A DNA stretch of 64,000 nucleotides from an uncultured Oscillibacter sp. (GCA_951800675.1 CATOKC010000001.1:7729-71728), one strand, 5' to 3'; positions 17,124-26,719 are shown, counted from the first letter of the stretch. Notes: generated from the sequence alone by a model not told the origin. Numbers and translations are program-made.

Positions 17124-18713
17124 TTACTTGACCTTGCTGACCATCAGCAGGCCGAACTCCTCGGAGGACGACGCCGCCGGCAGGATGCCCGCCACCTGTC
17201 CGCCGGAGATGATGGCAATGCGGTCGCAGGTCTGCCGCAGCTCCTCCAGCTCGGAGGAGATCATGACGACGGTAACGCCGCTGTCCCGGTTGAACTTCTT
17301 CAGCGCCTCCAGCACCAGGGCCTTGGCGCCCACGTCGATGCCCCGGGTGGGCTCCGACACGAAGAGGAACTTGGGCTCCAGGGCAAAGGCCTTGGCCAGG
17401 CACACCTTCTGCTGGTTGCCGCCGGAGAGCTCCCTGGCCTTCTGCTTGGAGCTGGTGCATTTGATTTGCAGCTCGTCGATATATTTCTGGGTCACCTTGT
17501 GGATGCCCTTCTCGTCCCGCCATTTGATGAAGCCGCCCAGCAGCTTTTTCAGGAACTTCTCCTGAATCTGCATGGCGGGGAAGGCCACGTTCCACTCCAG
17601 GCTCTCGTCCAGCAGGAGACCCACCTCCCGCCGGTCCTCGGACACGAAAGCCAGGGAGGAATCCAGGCACTTCCGGGGGTTGTTCAGGGGAATCTCCTGG
17701 CCGTTGAACTCCACCTTGCCGCCAGCCTCGTAAAGGCCCATGACGCCGTTGGGGATGCCCAGCTTGCCCTGGCCCGCCAGACCGCCGATGCCCAAAATTT
17801 CGCCCTCCCGGATATCCAGGCTGACGTCCCGCACCGTCTCGCCGGGCATGTCCACCCAAAGATTCTTGATCGACAAAATGGTCCGGCCTCCGTCGCTGGT
17901 CCGGGCCTCGCCCATGGCGGCGCTCTGCACGTCCCGGCCCACCATCCATTTGGTGATGTCCTCCACGCTGGTCTCCCGGGTGGGAACATCCCGAACCACA
18001 TAGCCGTCCCGCATGACCACCACCTTGTCGCACACCGCCAGAATTTCATGGAGGCGATGGGTGATGAAGATGACAGAAATGCCCCGGGCGGCCATGCCCC
18101 GGATGGACTCCAGCAGGGCCTCCGCCTCCTTCTCCGTCAGCACGGCGGTGGGCTCGTCCAAAATGAGGAGCTTCAGCTGGTCCTTGCTCAGCTCCCGTGC
18201 GATTTCCGTGAACTGCTTGTGGCCCACCGGCATATCACTGATAACCATTTTGGCGTCGATGGCGACGCCCATTTTTTCAATGGCGGCGGCGGAGCGCCGG
18301 TCCATCTCCTTATAATCCAGCGTGTTCAGGCGGTCGCCGAACACCTCTGAAACAATATTCTTTTTGCAGGGCTCCCGATTCAGGAGGATATTTTCCGTGG
18401 CGGTGAAGCCGGGGACCAGGGAGAATTCCTGATGCACCATGCCGATGCCCGCCTCCAGCGCGTCGAAAGGAGTGTTGAATTCCACTTTTTTGCCGTCAAT
18501 CAGGATATCGCCGCTGTAGCCGCCGGTCTCCCGGATGACGTCCATACCGAATAGGATTTTCATTAAGGTGCTCTTGCCCGCGCCGTTCTCGCCGCACAGG
18601 CCCAAGACTTCGCCCTCACCCAAAGTAAAATTGATATCGGTCAAAACCTGGTTGCCGAAGAAGTCCTTTTTGATATTCTGCATTCGCAGAAGGGGGTTCA
18701 CGTTGTTTGTCAT
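17124..18713 (-). CDS. duplicated-domain sugar-type ABC ATPase (RbsA/MglA class)
   Basis: The 529-residue protein holds two nucleotide-binding domains. The first has a good Walker A (GENGAGKSTLMK, about 40-51) and Walker B LLILDEPTAVLTEKEAEAL, with a degenerate signature around PVGHKQFTEIAREL. The second has a degenerate Walker A (GIGGLAGQGKLGI) but a canonical signature LSGGNQQKV. This asymmetry is normal for the RbsA/MglA/YufO class. It energises the two downstream permeases. It lies 150 bases after the binding-protein gene, behind a strong hairpin. Confidence 0.92.
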   Translation of the reverse strand: MTNNVNPLLRMQNIKKDFFGNQVLTDINFTLGEGEVLGLCGENGAGKSTLMKILFGMDVIRETGGYSGDILIDGKKVEFNTPFDALEAGIGMVHQEFSLVPGFTATENILLNREPCKKNIVSEVFGDRLNTLDYKEMDRRSAAAIEKMGVAIDAKMVISDMPVGHKQFTEIARELSKDQLKLLILDEPTAVLTEKEAEALLESIRGMAARGISVIFITHRLHEILAVCDKVVVMRDGYVVRDVPTRETSVEDITKWMVGRDVQSAAMGEARTSDGGRTILSIKNLWVDMPGETVRDVSLDIREGEILGIGGLAGQGKLGIPNGVMGLYEAGGKVEFNGQEIPLNNPRKCLDSSLAFVSEDRREVGLLLDESLEWNVAFPAMQIQEKFLKKLLGGFIKWRDEKGIHKVTQKYIDELQIKCTSSKQKARELSGGNQQKVCLAKAFALEPKFLFVSEPTRGIDVGAKALVLEALKKFNRDSGVTVVMISSELEELRQTCDRIAIISGGQVAGILPAASSSEEFGLLMVSKVK

Positions 18714-18809
18714 ACATCCACCCTATCTCATTTGTTCAGTGCGCTCTGCCCGAAAGGCCGGGCGCTCAGGCGGGGACCTTTGCCGCCTGCCGTGGGGTCA
18801 AAGCCAGCG

Positions 18810-18837
18810 CGGGGAGGAGGACAGGTCCTCCTCCCCG
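18810..18837 (-). promoter_or_regulatory. intercistronic hairpin after the binding-protein gene
   Basis: GGGGAGGAGGAC and GTCCTCCTCCCC form a perfect 12-bp palindrome with almost no loop and no T-run. It sits between the binding-protein gene and the ATPase gene. Such hairpins protect the upstream mRNA from 3' decay and raise binding-protein levels over the rest of the operon. Confidence 0.65.
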
Positions 18838-18862
18838 TACGGCAGACAATTCTAAACTTGGA

Positions 18863-20155
18863 TCAGCTGACGGTGAAGTACTTCTCGGGAATCTCCACGT
18901 CGGCGTTGCCCATGAAGCGGCCGGGGTCGCCCATGATATAGGTGTCCTGATAGATGAGGAACACATTGTCGCTCTTGACTCCGGTGGTGGCGTTGGTATA
19001 TCCCGCGCCATTCCACTGGGCCTTGGGAGAGTAAACGTTCAGGGCCGCGGCCACCGCGTCCATATCGGTGATTTCGCTGACTCCGTTGATGACGTTTTTG
19101 GCGTGCTCCGCAAGACCGGCGGACAGGGTGTAGCCATAGGAGTAGGCCCAGGTACCGAAGTGATCGGCGGCGCCCTTCTCCACCAGAGCGGACTCGACCT
19201 TAGCCAGAATCTTCTCAAAGTCACCGGCTTCCTCGGTGAGGTCCAGGCCCAGAGCGCCGGGATAGCCCATCAGAGGAGAGGGCAGGTCGGCCTCGATGAA
19301 GTAGCCGCCGTATTCCACCAGCTGCTTGAGCAGGGGCTCGGTATGCGCGTCGTTGGTGCAGAAGTAGGCGGCGTTCTCACCGTACTTCTGGACCCAAGCG
19401 GGGACGTTCTCCAGGATATAAGCCTGAGCGCCGGGGATACCCACGTCAGAGGTCGGGTCGGGAGCGGTCTCCAGAACGAACTCCATGTCGAATTCCTTGC
19501 AGGCCTCCTCCATGACGGCCACACGGCGGCTCATGGTCTCATAAGCCATGTGGCGGGGGAAGGAGATGTGAACAAAGGTGTCCGCGCCCAGCTCATGAGC
19601 GGTGCGGATGATCAGATAGCCGCGGGAAACGAAGTCGTTGTTGCACACCAGGTCGGCGGCGGAGCCGATCTCGGGCAGGTCCTCGTGAGCCTCACCGGCG
19701 ATGCAGAGAATGTCGGGGCGGCGCTCCTTGATCTGGCGGAAAGCCTCGGTGGTACCGGGAACGGACTGGTTGACAATAACGGCTTTCATCTGGGGATCAT
19801 CGGACAGGTTGACGATGGTCTGGATGGTCGTCTCCAGCTCCTCGGTGAAGTTGTCGGGATAGATGGCCAGGGTGACCTTATCCTCGCCGTACTTGGCCTG
19901 GAAAGCCTCGGCGCCCCGGCGGTCATCCTCGGACTGGGAGACGGAGCCGGTGACAATGCCGATGTGATAGTCGCCAATACCGTCCTCCAGGGTGGCGGAA
20001 CCGGAATCTCCCGCCTCGGGGGCGTCTCCGTCCTGCTGGGTCTGGCCGGCGTCAGAGGAGCCGCCCTGATCCTGCGAGGGGGTCTTGTCGCCACCGCAGC
20101 CCGCGAGAGCCAAAAGCATCACGAGCGCCAGCAGCATGCTGAAAAACTTCTTCAT
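18863..20155 (-). CDS. DUF3798-type ABC transporter substrate-binding lipoprotein
   Basis: The 430-residue protein has a lipoprotein signal with lipobox LALAGC (Cys at about 20) and a Gly/Gln/Asp-rich linker. The domain begins YHIGIVTGSVSQSEDDRRGAE, which I recognise as the DUF3798 family, a periplasmic-binding-protein-like fold of unknown ligand. The ATG at 20155 follows GGAGG. An upstream in-frame extension has no such site and would bury the signal peptide. It leads an operon with a sugar-class ATPase, two permeases and a DUF6672-like protein. The ligand is unknown, and the transporter class suggests a sugar, nucleoside or similar small molecule. Confidence 0.82.
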   Translation of the reverse strand: MKKFFSMLLALVMLLALAGCGGDKTPSQDQGGSSDAGQTQQDGDAPEAGDSGSATLEDGIGDYHIGIVTGSVSQSEDDRRGAEAFQAKYGEDKVTLAIYPDNFTEELETTIQTIVNLSDDPQMKAVIVNQSVPGTTEAFRQIKERRPDILCIAGEAHEDLPEIGSAADLVCNNDFVSRGYLIIRTAHELGADTFVHISFPRHMAYETMSRRVAVMEEACKEFDMEFVLETAPDPTSDVGIPGAQAYILENVPAWVQKYGENAAYFCTNDAHTEPLLKQLVEYGGYFIEADLPSPLMGYPGALGLDLTEEAGDFEKILAKVESALVEKGAADHFGTWAYSYGYTLSAGLAEHAKNVINGVSEITDMDAVAAALNVYSPKAQWNGAGYTNATTGVKSDNVFLIYQDTYIMGDPGRFMGNADVEIPEKYFTVS

Positions 20156-20205
20156 TGCAAACCTCCAAAAAATTTTGTGTCTTTCAGGCGCATACAATCC
20201 ATCTT

Positions 20206-20287
20206 CATGGTTTGACGCCAAACCATGAAAAAAAGGCGTACGCCTTTTGAACGCTATCTATTGTAACAAAAATCCTGATTTTGTCAA
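20206..20287 (-). promoter_or_regulatory. promoter and two palindromes upstream of the DUF3798-type operon
   Basis: On the minus strand TTGACA and TACAAT are 16 bases apart (20287 to 20260), a strong promoter. Downstream of it lie an 18-bp perfect palindrome, AAAAGGCGTACGCCTTTT (20231-20248), and a 9-bp inverted repeat, CATGGTTTG/CAAACCATG (20206-20227). They could be operators or a leader hairpin. The first is followed by Ts and could act as an attenuator. Confidence 0.65.
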
Positions 20288-20328
20288 CCTCATTTTCCTT
20301 ATTTACCATATTTCCGGGAAAGCTCCAC

Positions 20329-20368
20329 AAAAAAAGCCCCTGCGGAATATCCGCGGGGACTTTTTTTG
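20329..20368 (-). terminator. terminator of the chemoreceptor gene
   Basis: A stem formed by GCCCCTGCGGA and TCCGCGGGGAC is flanked by runs of seven A and seven T. It lies just after the chemoreceptor stop on the minus strand and would also stop read-through on the plus strand. Confidence 0.85.
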
Positions 20369-20393
20369 CTCGGTTCCGCCGCATTAGGATCGC

Positions 20394-22358
20394 TTAATCC
20401 TTGGCAAGAGTAAACTGGTCCACCAGCTGCTTCAGGCTGGCCGCCTCGGCGGACAGCTCCTCGCTGGCGGCGGCGCTTTCCTGGGCGGTGGCGCTGTTGG
20501 TTTGGACCACGGAGGAAATTTGGTCAATGCCCTCCGTAACCTGGGTGATGGCGGCGGTCTGGTTCTCCACGGCAGAGACCACAATGTTCATCTGGGCGGT
20601 CACGTGGCCGGCGGAGACGCTGGTCTGCTCCAGAGATTCGGTGACCTTCCCCACAGCCTGACTGCCCTCGGCGACGGCGACGATGGAGCCCTCGATCAAC
20701 TCCTTGGTGGCCTTGGCGGCCTGGTCGGACCGGGTGGCCAGATTCCGCACCTCGTCGGCCACAACGGCGAAGCCCTTTCCGGCGGAGCCCGCCCGGGCAG
20801 CCTCCACGGCGGCGTTCAGCGCCAGGATGTTGGTCTGGAAGGCGATGTTTTCAATGGTTGCGATGATTTTGGAAATCTCCTCGGAGGAGCTGGAAATCTT
20901 CTCCATGGCGGCGTTCAGCTCCTTGACATGCTCCACGCTGACCCCCAGATGCCCGCCGGCTTCGTTCACGAAGTGCCCCGCCTCCTCGGCAGCGGCGGAG
21001 GTTTTCTTGGCGCTGTCGGAAATATCCGTGATGGTGGCGGCCAATTCCTCAACAGAGCTGGCCTGGGGCATGGAGCCCTGGCTCAGGGTCTGGGCGCCCA
21101 TGGATACCTGATTGCTGGCAGAGGAAACCTGCCCGGCGGAGGCGTTGATCTGCCGCATGGTGCCGCTAAGCTCCTGCTTCAGCGTCCGCATGGACTGGAG
21201 AATGTTCTGGAAGTCCCCCACATAGGCGTCCCGGTGCGCGGAACGGATATCCAGATTCTGGTTCGCCATTTCCGTGAGAAGATAGCTGATATCGTTGATG
21301 ATGGTATTCAGGCCCGTTACCATCTCCGCCGTGGAGCGGGTCAGCTCCGCCGTCTCATCCCGTCCCATCGTCTTGGGAACCGGGGCCGACAGATCGCCCT
21401 CCACCAGCAGCTTCATTCGCGCGGCGCAGGCCCGCATGGGATCGCTGATGTTGCTGGACAGCTTCAAGGCCACCACGATGGAGGCCAAAATGGAGGCGAT
21501 AATCACCAGCACATTGACGGCCATGCCGAAATATGTATCCGCCAGATAGTCCTTTTTCATGGCGGTGACCGCTACGCTCCAGCCGTCGGTGCCGTCTACC
21601 GGGGCGTAAGCCGCGAAACGGGGACCGTCGGAATCGTGGAAACCGCCAAAGCCTACCTTCCCCTGGCGCATCTCCGCGTGAATAGCCGCCAGCTGCTTCA
21701 AGGAGGAATCGCTCTGGGCCTCCCGCTCAATATTCTGGGTGGTGATGGTTTCCAGTGTGACGTCGGCGATGGTGTCCCCGTCCTTGTTGATCATATAGGA
21801 CCGGCTGTTTTCGCTGATCTGGATCGAGGATACAATGTCGTTCAGGAAGGTCTCCGGCGGGACAAAATACACCACGCCCGCAATGCTCCCCCGGTTGGAA
21901 TAGACCGGCGCGGCCACCATAATGGACAGCTCTCCGGTGATCTTGCTGACCAGGGGCTGGGAAACGTAGACGTTCCCCTTCATTGCCTGCTGGACATACT
22001 CCCGGTCGGAATAGTCCTTCCCGTCAAAAAGGCTGATGCCATCCATGCCGATGAGATTGCCACGCTGGAAGCCATGGAGGCTGACCCGCTCGTCCACGAT
22101 GGCCTTCTTCTCCTCCACCGAGGTGACGGAATCGGCCAGCTGAGAAATGCGCCCCGTGTCCATGGCCACATTCTTATAGGCAATCAGTTCCTCTTCAATG
22201 CGCTCGGAAGCCAGGACGGCGGTCTCGCTCATCATCTGCTCCACTGTGGCAAGTGTGCTCCGGTAATTCAGCCCGATACTGGCGCCGCCCACCACGAACA
22301 GCGCAATTAGGACTGTCGCCATCAGACATACTGTAATCTTTTTTCGGATACTGTTCAT
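20394..22358 (-). CDS. methyl-accepting chemotaxis protein with dCache-type sensor
   Basis: The 654-residue receptor has an N-terminal membrane helix (about 9-29) and an extracellular sensor to about residue 275 with double-Cache features ([26 protein letters not shown]). A second membrane helix (about 280-300) and a HAMP linker follow. The cytoplasmic signalling hairpin tip reads [20 protein letters not shown], the contact site for CheA/CheW. It implies a chemosensory system elsewhere in the genome. It is adjacent and co-oriented to the DUF3798-type importer, and dCache domains bind small molecules, so it may report on the same ligand. That is inference. It has its own promoter. Confidence 0.93.
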   Translation of the reverse strand: MNSIRKKITVCLMATVLIALFVVGGASIGLNYRSTLATVEQMMSETAVLASERIEEELIAYKNVAMDTGRISQLADSVTSVEEKKAIVDERVSLHGFQRGNLIGMDGISLFDGKDYSDREYVQQAMKGNVYVSQPLVSKITGELSIMVAAPVYSNRGSIAGVVYFVPPETFLNDIVSSIQISENSRSYMINKDGDTIADVTLETITTQNIEREAQSDSSLKQLAAIHAEMRQGKVGFGGFHDSDGPRFAAYAPVDGTDGWSVAVTAMKKDYLADTYFGMAVNVLVIIASILASIVVALKLSSNISDPMRACAARMKLLVEGDLSAPVPKTMGRDETAELTRSTAEMVTGLNTIINDISYLLTEMANQNLDIRSAHRDAYVGDFQNILQSMRTLKQELSGTMRQINASAGQVSSASNQVSMGAQTLSQGSMPQASSVEELAATITDISDSAKKTSAAAEEAGHFVNEAGGHLGVSVEHVKELNAAMEKISSSSEEISKIIATIENIAFQTNILALNAAVEAARAGSAGKGFAVVADEVRNLATRSDQAAKATKELIEGSIVAVAEGSQAVGKVTESLEQTSVSAGHVTAQMNIVVSAVENQTAAITQVTEGIDQISSVVQTNSATAQESAAASEELSAEAASLKQLVDQFTLAKD

Positions 22359-22414
22359 CTCTCCACCCCTATTTTTTTGTCCAGACTTCGCCGGCTCCCA
22401 ATCTGCATGGCTTC

Positions 22415-22444
22415 ATTATAGAAGCCTGAAAGCCCTTTTGTCAA
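22415..22444 (-). promoter_or_regulatory. promoter of the chemoreceptor gene
   Basis: TTGACA and TATAAT, both perfect, are 18 bases apart on the minus strand, about 60 bases before the start codon. Confidence 0.65.
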
Positions 22445-22531
22445 TGTTTTCCTTGGATTTTCACTCTCCCCCCAAAAAGCGGCTGGCGGAGGGACCGCCG
22501 GGGCAGGGCGCGCGCCGGGGCGGCCTCCTCG

Positions 22532-22560
22532 TTGACAGGACCCGGGAAAACCGCTATAAT
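22532..22560 (+). promoter_or_regulatory. consensus promoter ahead of the CapA-like remnant
   Basis: TTGACA and TATAAT, both perfect, are 17 bases apart. A strong AAGGAGG at 22612-22618 precedes the ATG at 22625. An intact expression signal thus drives a broken gene. Confidence 0.75.
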
Positions 22561-22624
22561 CAGGCTAAAAGTCCCGGAAAATCGGAGTTTTCGCAGGCCG
22601 CTTCCCTGGAAAGGAGGTCTCCCC

Positions 22625-22886
22625 ATGAAATGGCAGGAGGAGCTGGCGGATTTCCTTTTTGAACACGGGGCGGACATCATCCTGGGGGCCACTCCCATGT
22701 GCCCCAGCCCATGGAGTTCCGGACCCTCGCCGACGGGCGGCGGGGGCCGCCCCCCGCTTCGAGCTGGTGGATATTCACGCGGCCTTGAATTCCGGTGAGA
22801 CCGGGGAAATTCTCCGGCAAAAGCTAAGCAAGGCCCTGGAAACCGGCCATACCGTCTTTGGCCCGGAGCGAACCCACGAAAGCTGA
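22625..22886 (+). pseudogene. remnant of a CapA-family (poly-gamma-glutamate synthesis type) protein gene
   Basis: The first residues (LADFLFEHGADIILGA) match the middle of CapA-type metallophosphatase-like proteins, where GADIILGxHPHVxQPME is typical. After ATP one base is missing. Shifting frame restores HVPQPMEFRTLADGRRG. A second shift then gives RFELVDIHAALNSGETGEIL and a stop at 22884-22886. The gene is therefore truncated at both ends, internally deleted and frameshifted. As it stands, the ATG opens a 57-codon reading frame that stops at 22798. The intact promoter and ribosome binding site could still express that short peptide. Confidence 0.6.
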
Positions 22887-22892
22887 GGCAAA

Positions 22893-22917
22893 AGCGCCGT
22901 CCCATTGGGACGGCGCT
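22893..22917. terminator. bidirectional terminator
   Basis: An 11-bp perfect stem (AGCGCCGTCCC / GGGACGGCGCT) with a 3-base loop is followed by TTTTT a few bases on along the plus strand and by TTTT on the minus strand. It separates the CapA-like remnant from the convergent ROK gene. Confidence 0.75.
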
Positions 22918-22934
22918 CACGTTTTTCCATGTAC

Positions 22935-24053
22935 TCAAAGCCCCTGGAGAAACGACTCCACCTGGGTCAGCGCCGCGCCCATGGCGGCGGCCTCCTGAGA
23001 ACAGCGGCTGTATTTTAAATAGGAGGAATCCGGCTCAAAGGGGTTTCGCTCCGCCAACAGCGCCCGCAGCAGCTCCCCGAACTCCTCCAGGCAGGCTCCC
23101 ACGCGGCCTCCCACCACCACGTCGCAGTCAAAGCTGACGTGAAGGTTGTTTACCGCCGCCGCCAGGCACTCCAGATACTCCCGCCAGAGCCCCCGCTTCT
23201 CGGAATCCCCGGAGCGGAGCTCCTCAAAAAAGGCGGAGAGGCTGCCCCCGGCGTGCTCCGCCAGGACTTTGGCGGAGCAATAGGCGTCCAGACAGCCCGC
23301 CTTTCCGCACCAGCAGGGGCGGCCGCCGGGAATTAGGGTTGTGTGGCCAAACTCCCCGGCCCGAAGGCGGTCTCCCCGGTAAAGCGCCCCGTCTCGAAGG
23401 ATGGCTCCGCCCACGGTATCGTCCAGGGAGAGGTAAACCATGTCTCCCTCCGTGTCCCGAAGCTCCGACAAACCGGCGGCGTGGGCGGTGTTAAGACAGT
23501 GGCAGGGCCAGGGAATCCGCTGGGTGAAGCGGCTGAGCGGCACGTTTCGCAGCCCGAGGGCATGGGAGTCCCGCAGGAGTTCCCGCTCCTCATCCACGAT
23601 GCCGGGGAGGGCGACGCCCACTCCCAAAATCCGGTCCGCCGCGCCGCTGGCCTCCACAAACCGCTGGAGCAGGCCCCCCAGGTACTGAAAGTATATGTCC
23701 TCCATGGAAAAGCGCAGAGCCCCCGTGGCCTGACGCAGCAGGGTTCCCCCCAGGTCCACCAGCGCCACGCTCACATGGTCCGCCGTCAGGTCCACGCCCA
23801 CCGCCATCCGGGCGTCCCGTACAGGGGCGTAAGCCTTGGCCTTCCGGCCGCCGGTGGAGGCGTATATGCCGTCCTCCCGGACCAGTCCCAGCTCCGTCAG
23901 CTCCTTCACGTTCTGCAAAATTGTGGGCCAGCTCAGAGCCAGCCTCTGGGTCAACTCCATCTGGGAAAACCGGTCGCTTTTCAGGATACAACGCAGGGTG
24001 TTCACCCGGTTGCGCCGCTTGACATCCATGTTGTTGGCGGGAGATGTGGTCAT
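22935..24053 (-). CDS. ROK-family transcriptional repressor
   Basis: The 372-residue protein has an N-terminal winged helix (about 10-70, FSQMELTQRLALSWPTILQNVKEL). A sugar-kinase-like ROK domain follows, with the zinc motif CWCGKAGCLDAYC and GEFGHTTLIPGG. The presence of the DNA-binding domain makes it a NagC/XylR/Mlc-type regulator and not a kinase. The start at 24053 follows GAGGAG. It is divergent from a lipase-glycerol kinase pair, so glycerol or acylglycerol metabolism is one candidate target. A tandem palindrome in its own promoter suggests self-repression. The effector is unknown. Confidence 0.9.
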   Translation of the reverse strand: MTTSPANNMDVKRRNRVNTLRCILKSDRFSQMELTQRLALSWPTILQNVKELTELGLVREDGIYASTGGRKAKAYAPVRDARMAVGVDLTADHVSVALVDLGGTLLRQATGALRFSMEDIYFQYLGGLLQRFVEASGAADRILGVGVALPGIVDEERELLRDSHALGLRNVPLSRFTQRIPWPCHCLNTAHAAGLSELRDTEGDMVYLSLDDTVGGAILRDGALYRGDRLRAGEFGHTTLIPGGRPCWCGKAGCLDAYCSAKVLAEHAGGSLSAFFEELRSGDSEKRGLWREYLECLAAAVNNLHVSFDCDVVVGGRVGACLEEFGELLRALLAERNPFEPDSSYLKYSRCSQEAAAMGAALTQVESFLQGL

Positions 24054-24074
24054 GGCTCCTCATTCCTTATTCAT

Positions 24075-24123
24075 TTTATAAATGCTTTATAAACAGCATA
24101 GCGGATTTTCTCCCAAATGACAA
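24075..24123 (-). promoter_or_regulatory. ROK gene promoter with tandem palindromic operator
   Basis: On the minus strand TTGTCA and TATGCT are 17 bases apart (24123 to 24095). Directly downstream, TTTATAAA occurs twice with a TGC spacer (24075-24082 and 24086-24093). Each copy is itself palindromic. This AT-rich tandem site in a GC-rich region is a candidate ROK operator. Confidence 0.6.
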
Positions 24124-24170
24124 GCCCTTTCCGGGAAAAATCTTCCGGGCGGGTCTGCCGCCGCTTTGGG

Positions 24171-24199
24171 TTGACAGGGGCGGCGGAGCACGGTATACT
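24171..24199 (+). promoter_or_regulatory. promoter of the lipase-glycerol kinase operon
   Basis: TTGACA and TATACT are 17 bases apart, about 75 bases before the hydrolase ATG. Confidence 0.7.
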
Positions 24200-24272
24200 T
24201 TTCTCAATTCCTTTATTTTCCGGCTATTCAAATGACAGGGCGCGTCCCGCGCCCGGAACAGGAGGAGCAGCG

Positions 24273-25199
24273 ATGTTACACGAGATCAGCTTCCAGTCCT
24301 TCAACCAGCGGGATCAGGTTCAGGGGTGGATCTATGTCCCTGCCGCCAAGCCCGCGGGCATTGTCCAGCTGGTTCATGGCTTTGGGGAGCACTCCCGGCG
24401 GTATCTCCACATGATTTCCAAATTCCTGGACGCCGGTTTCATCGTGGCGGCGGACGACCATGTGGGCCACGGCAGGACCGCCGTGGTCAACAACTCCTGG
24501 GGTGACTGGGGCGACAAGGGCCCCCACACCATGATGGAGGACGAGCATACCCTGACGAAGCTGGTCAAGGAGAAGTATCCCGGTTTCCCCTATTTCCTCT
24601 TCGGCCACAGCATGGGCTCCTTCATCGCCCGGGACTATATCACGGCCTATGGCGGAGAACTCACCGCCGTCACCCTCTGCGGCACCAGCGGCGTATTCCC
24701 CGGCCTGGAGCAGGGCATGGCCATGCTGCAAGCCGCCGTGGACGGCGGCCAGGGAGACGCCTCCGACCAGGGCGCCGCCGGGGCCCTGCTTGGCTGGATG
24801 TGCGAGCGGTGCGCGGAGGAAATTCGCTTCGGCAACGAGTGGATTTGCTCCGACCCCTATGTTCAGGCAGACCACGCCATGGACCCCTTGGACGCCTTCT
24901 CCCGGCCCACCAATAACCGCTCCTTCCTCTATTTCTGCCAGATGATCGACTGCATCACCGGCCCCGTTTGGGCGGAGAAGGTCCCCCAGGACCTGCCCAT
25001 TTACAACATCGCCGGCGGCGAGGACCCGGTGGGTCAGTACGGAGCGGGGGTGAAGCAGGTCTCCGCCTGGCTGGAGCAATCCGGCCACAAGGTGACCACC
25101 AAGCTCTATGACGGCTACCGCCACGAAATCCACAACTACAATGGCCTCAAGGACCAGGTGGAGCAGGGCGTCATCGACTTCTTCAAGGGGACGCTGTAA
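24273..25199 (+). CDS. alpha/beta hydrolase, monoacylglycerol lipase-like (Hydrolase_4/S33 type)
   Basis: The 308-residue protein has [14 protein letters not shown] (oxyanion region), DHVGHGR, the nucleophile elbow GHSMGS (Ser at about 119) and a C-terminal [10 protein letters not shown] that supplies the catalytic His. This is the serine-aminopeptidase-S33-like hydrolase family that includes bacterial monoacylglycerol lipases and lysophospholipases. No signal peptide is seen, so it is cytoplasmic. It is 26 bases upstream of glpK, which supports a role in releasing glycerol from acylglycerols. The ATG follows AGGAGGAG; the open frame further upstream lacks a start signal. Confidence 0.82.
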   Translation: MLHEISFQSFNQRDQVQGWIYVPAAKPAGIVQLVHGFGEHSRRYLHMISKFLDAGFIVAADDHVGHGRTAVVNNSWGDWGDKGPHTMMEDEHTLTKLVKEKYPGFPYFLFGHSMGSFIARDYITAYGGELTAVTLCGTSGVFPGLEQGMAMLQAAVDGGQGDASDQGAAGALLGWMCERCAEEIRFGNEWICSDPYVQADHAMDPLDAFSRPTNNRSFLYFCQMIDCITGPVWAEKVPQDLPIYNIAGGEDPVGQYGAGVKQVSAWLEQSGHKVTTKLYDGYRHEIHNYNGLKDQVEQGVIDFFKGTL

Positions 25200-25225
25200 C
25201 CTCTGCGGCATTAGGAGGAGCGGAC

Positions 25226-26719
25226 GTGAAAAACTATGTGATCGCCATGGACCAGGGCACCACCAGCTCCCGGTGCATCCTCTTCGACCGACAGGGGGCG
25301 GTCCGGGCCGTGGCGCAAAAGGAATTTCCACAGATTTACCCCCGCCCCGGCTGGGTGGAGCACGATCCCATGGACATCTGGTCCACCCAAATGGGCGTCA
25401 CCATGGAGGCCATGCAGAAGGCCGACGCCCGGCCCGATGAAATTGCCGCCATCGGTATCACCAACCAGCGGGAAACCACCCTGGTCTGGGACGCCACCAC
25501 CGGAAAGCCCGTCTGCAACGCCATCGTCTGGCAGTGCCGCCGGACGGCGGACCGCATCGAACGGCTCCGGCGGGACGGGCTGGAGGAGACCGTCTGGCAA
25601 AAAACCGGCCTGATTCCCGACGCCTACTTCTCCGCCAGCAAGCTGGAGTGGATTCTGGACAACGTTCCCGGCGTCCGGGAGCGGGCGGAGCGCGGGGAAC
25701 TGCGGTTCGGCACCGTGGACGCCTGGCTTATCTGGAACCTGACCGGGGGCCGGGTCCACGCCACGGACTACACCAACGCCTCCCGGACCATGCTCTTTGA
25801 CATCCACAAGCTCCAGTGGGACCGGGAGCTGCTGGACTACTTCCGCATCCCCGCCTCCCTGCTGCCTCAGACGCTGCCCAGCAGCCATGTGTTCGGCGAG
25901 ACGGACAAATTCGGCGGCTCCATCCCCATTGCCGCCGCCGCTGGAGACCAGCAGGCCGCCCTCTTCGGCCAGTGCGGCTTTGAGCCGGGGGACGTGAAAA
26001 GCACCTACGGCACCGGCGGCTTTTTGCTGATGAACACCGGCGCGGAGGCGGTCCCCTCCAAGCGGGGACTGCTCACCACCATCGCCGCCGGGGCAGGCAA
26101 ACAGGTCCGCTATGCCCTGGAGGGCAGCGTCTTTATCGCCGGGGCCGCTCTCCAGTGGCTCCGGGACGAAATGCGGCTGCTGGACAACGCCGCTCAAACG
26201 GAGCAAATCTGCGCTCAGCTGGAGGACGCGGGAGGCGTCTACGTGGTCCCCGCTTTTGTCGGGCTGGGAGCTCCTTACTGGGAGCCCTACGCCCGGGGCA
26301 CCGTGGTGGGGCTGACCCGGGGCGTCACCCGGGAGCACTTCATCCGAGCGGTGACGGAATCCCTGGCCTACCAGACCAACGATTTGCTCCTGGCTATGAA
26401 GGAGGAGTCCGGCCTGACCCTGGGGTCTCTGAAGGTGGATGGCGGGGCCAGCGCCAACAGCTTCCTCATGCAGTTCCAGGCAGACCTGTCAGACGCCCAA
26501 ATCCAGCGCCCCCAGTGCATCGAGACCACCGCCCTGGGGGCGGCGTACCTGGCGGGGCTGGCCTCCGGCTTCTGGCGGGACCAGGAGGAAATCAAGGGCA
26601 ACTGGGCCTGTGAGCGAATCTTCTCCCCCGCCGTCTCCCAGGAGCGGCGGCAGGAGCTGCTGAAGGGCTGGAGGCGGGCCGTGCGCTGCGCCGTGGCCTG
26701 GGCAAAGGGCGAGGACTGA
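25226..26719 (+). CDS. glpK: glycerol kinase
   Basis: The 497-residue FGGY-family kinase begins [18 protein letters not shown]. It carries WFLxN-type segments, [19 protein letters not shown] and the FGGY signature region [22 protein letters not shown]. These residues are specific for glycerol kinase within the family. It phosphorylates glycerol to glycerol 3-phosphate in the cytoplasm. The start is a GTG with AGGAGGAG seven bases upstream. It forms an operon with the lipase-like gene and ends at a terminator. No glycerol facilitator or dehydrogenase gene is present here. Confidence 0.96.
   Translation: MKNYVIAMDQGTTSSRCILFDRQGAVRAVAQKEFPQIYPRPGWVEHDPMDIWSTQMGVTMEAMQKADARPDEIAAIGITNQRETTLVWDATTGKPVCNAIVWQCRRTADRIERLRRDGLEETVWQKTGLIPDAYFSASKLEWILDNVPGVRERAERGELRFGTVDAWLIWNLTGGRVHATDYTNASRTMLFDIHKLQWDRELLDYFRIPASLLPQTLPSSHVFGETDKFGGSIPIAAAAGDQQAALFGQCGFEPGDVKSTYGTGGFLLMNTGAEAVPSKRGLLTTIAAGAGKQVRYALEGSVFIAGAALQWLRDEMRLLDNAAQTEQICAQLEDAGGVYVVPAFVGLGAPYWEPYARGTVVGLTRGVTREHFIRAVTESLAYQTNDLLLAMKEESGLTLGSLKVDGGASANSFLMQFQADLSDAQIQRPQCIETTALGAAYLAGLASGFWRDQEEIKGNWACERIFSPAVSQERRQELLKGWRRAVRCAVAWAKGED

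Noticed and set aside
16791..18350. Long plus-strand open frame of 519 codons opposite the ABC ATPase and permease genes
   Set aside because: It is the antisense shadow of strongly supported genes; the low-complexity His/Gln/Val composition is typical of such shadows.
20502..22310. Plus-strand open frame of 602 codons opposite the chemoreceptor gene
   Set aside because: The minus-strand product is a complete chemoreceptor with a perfect signalling tip. The plus frame has no start signal and no family pattern.
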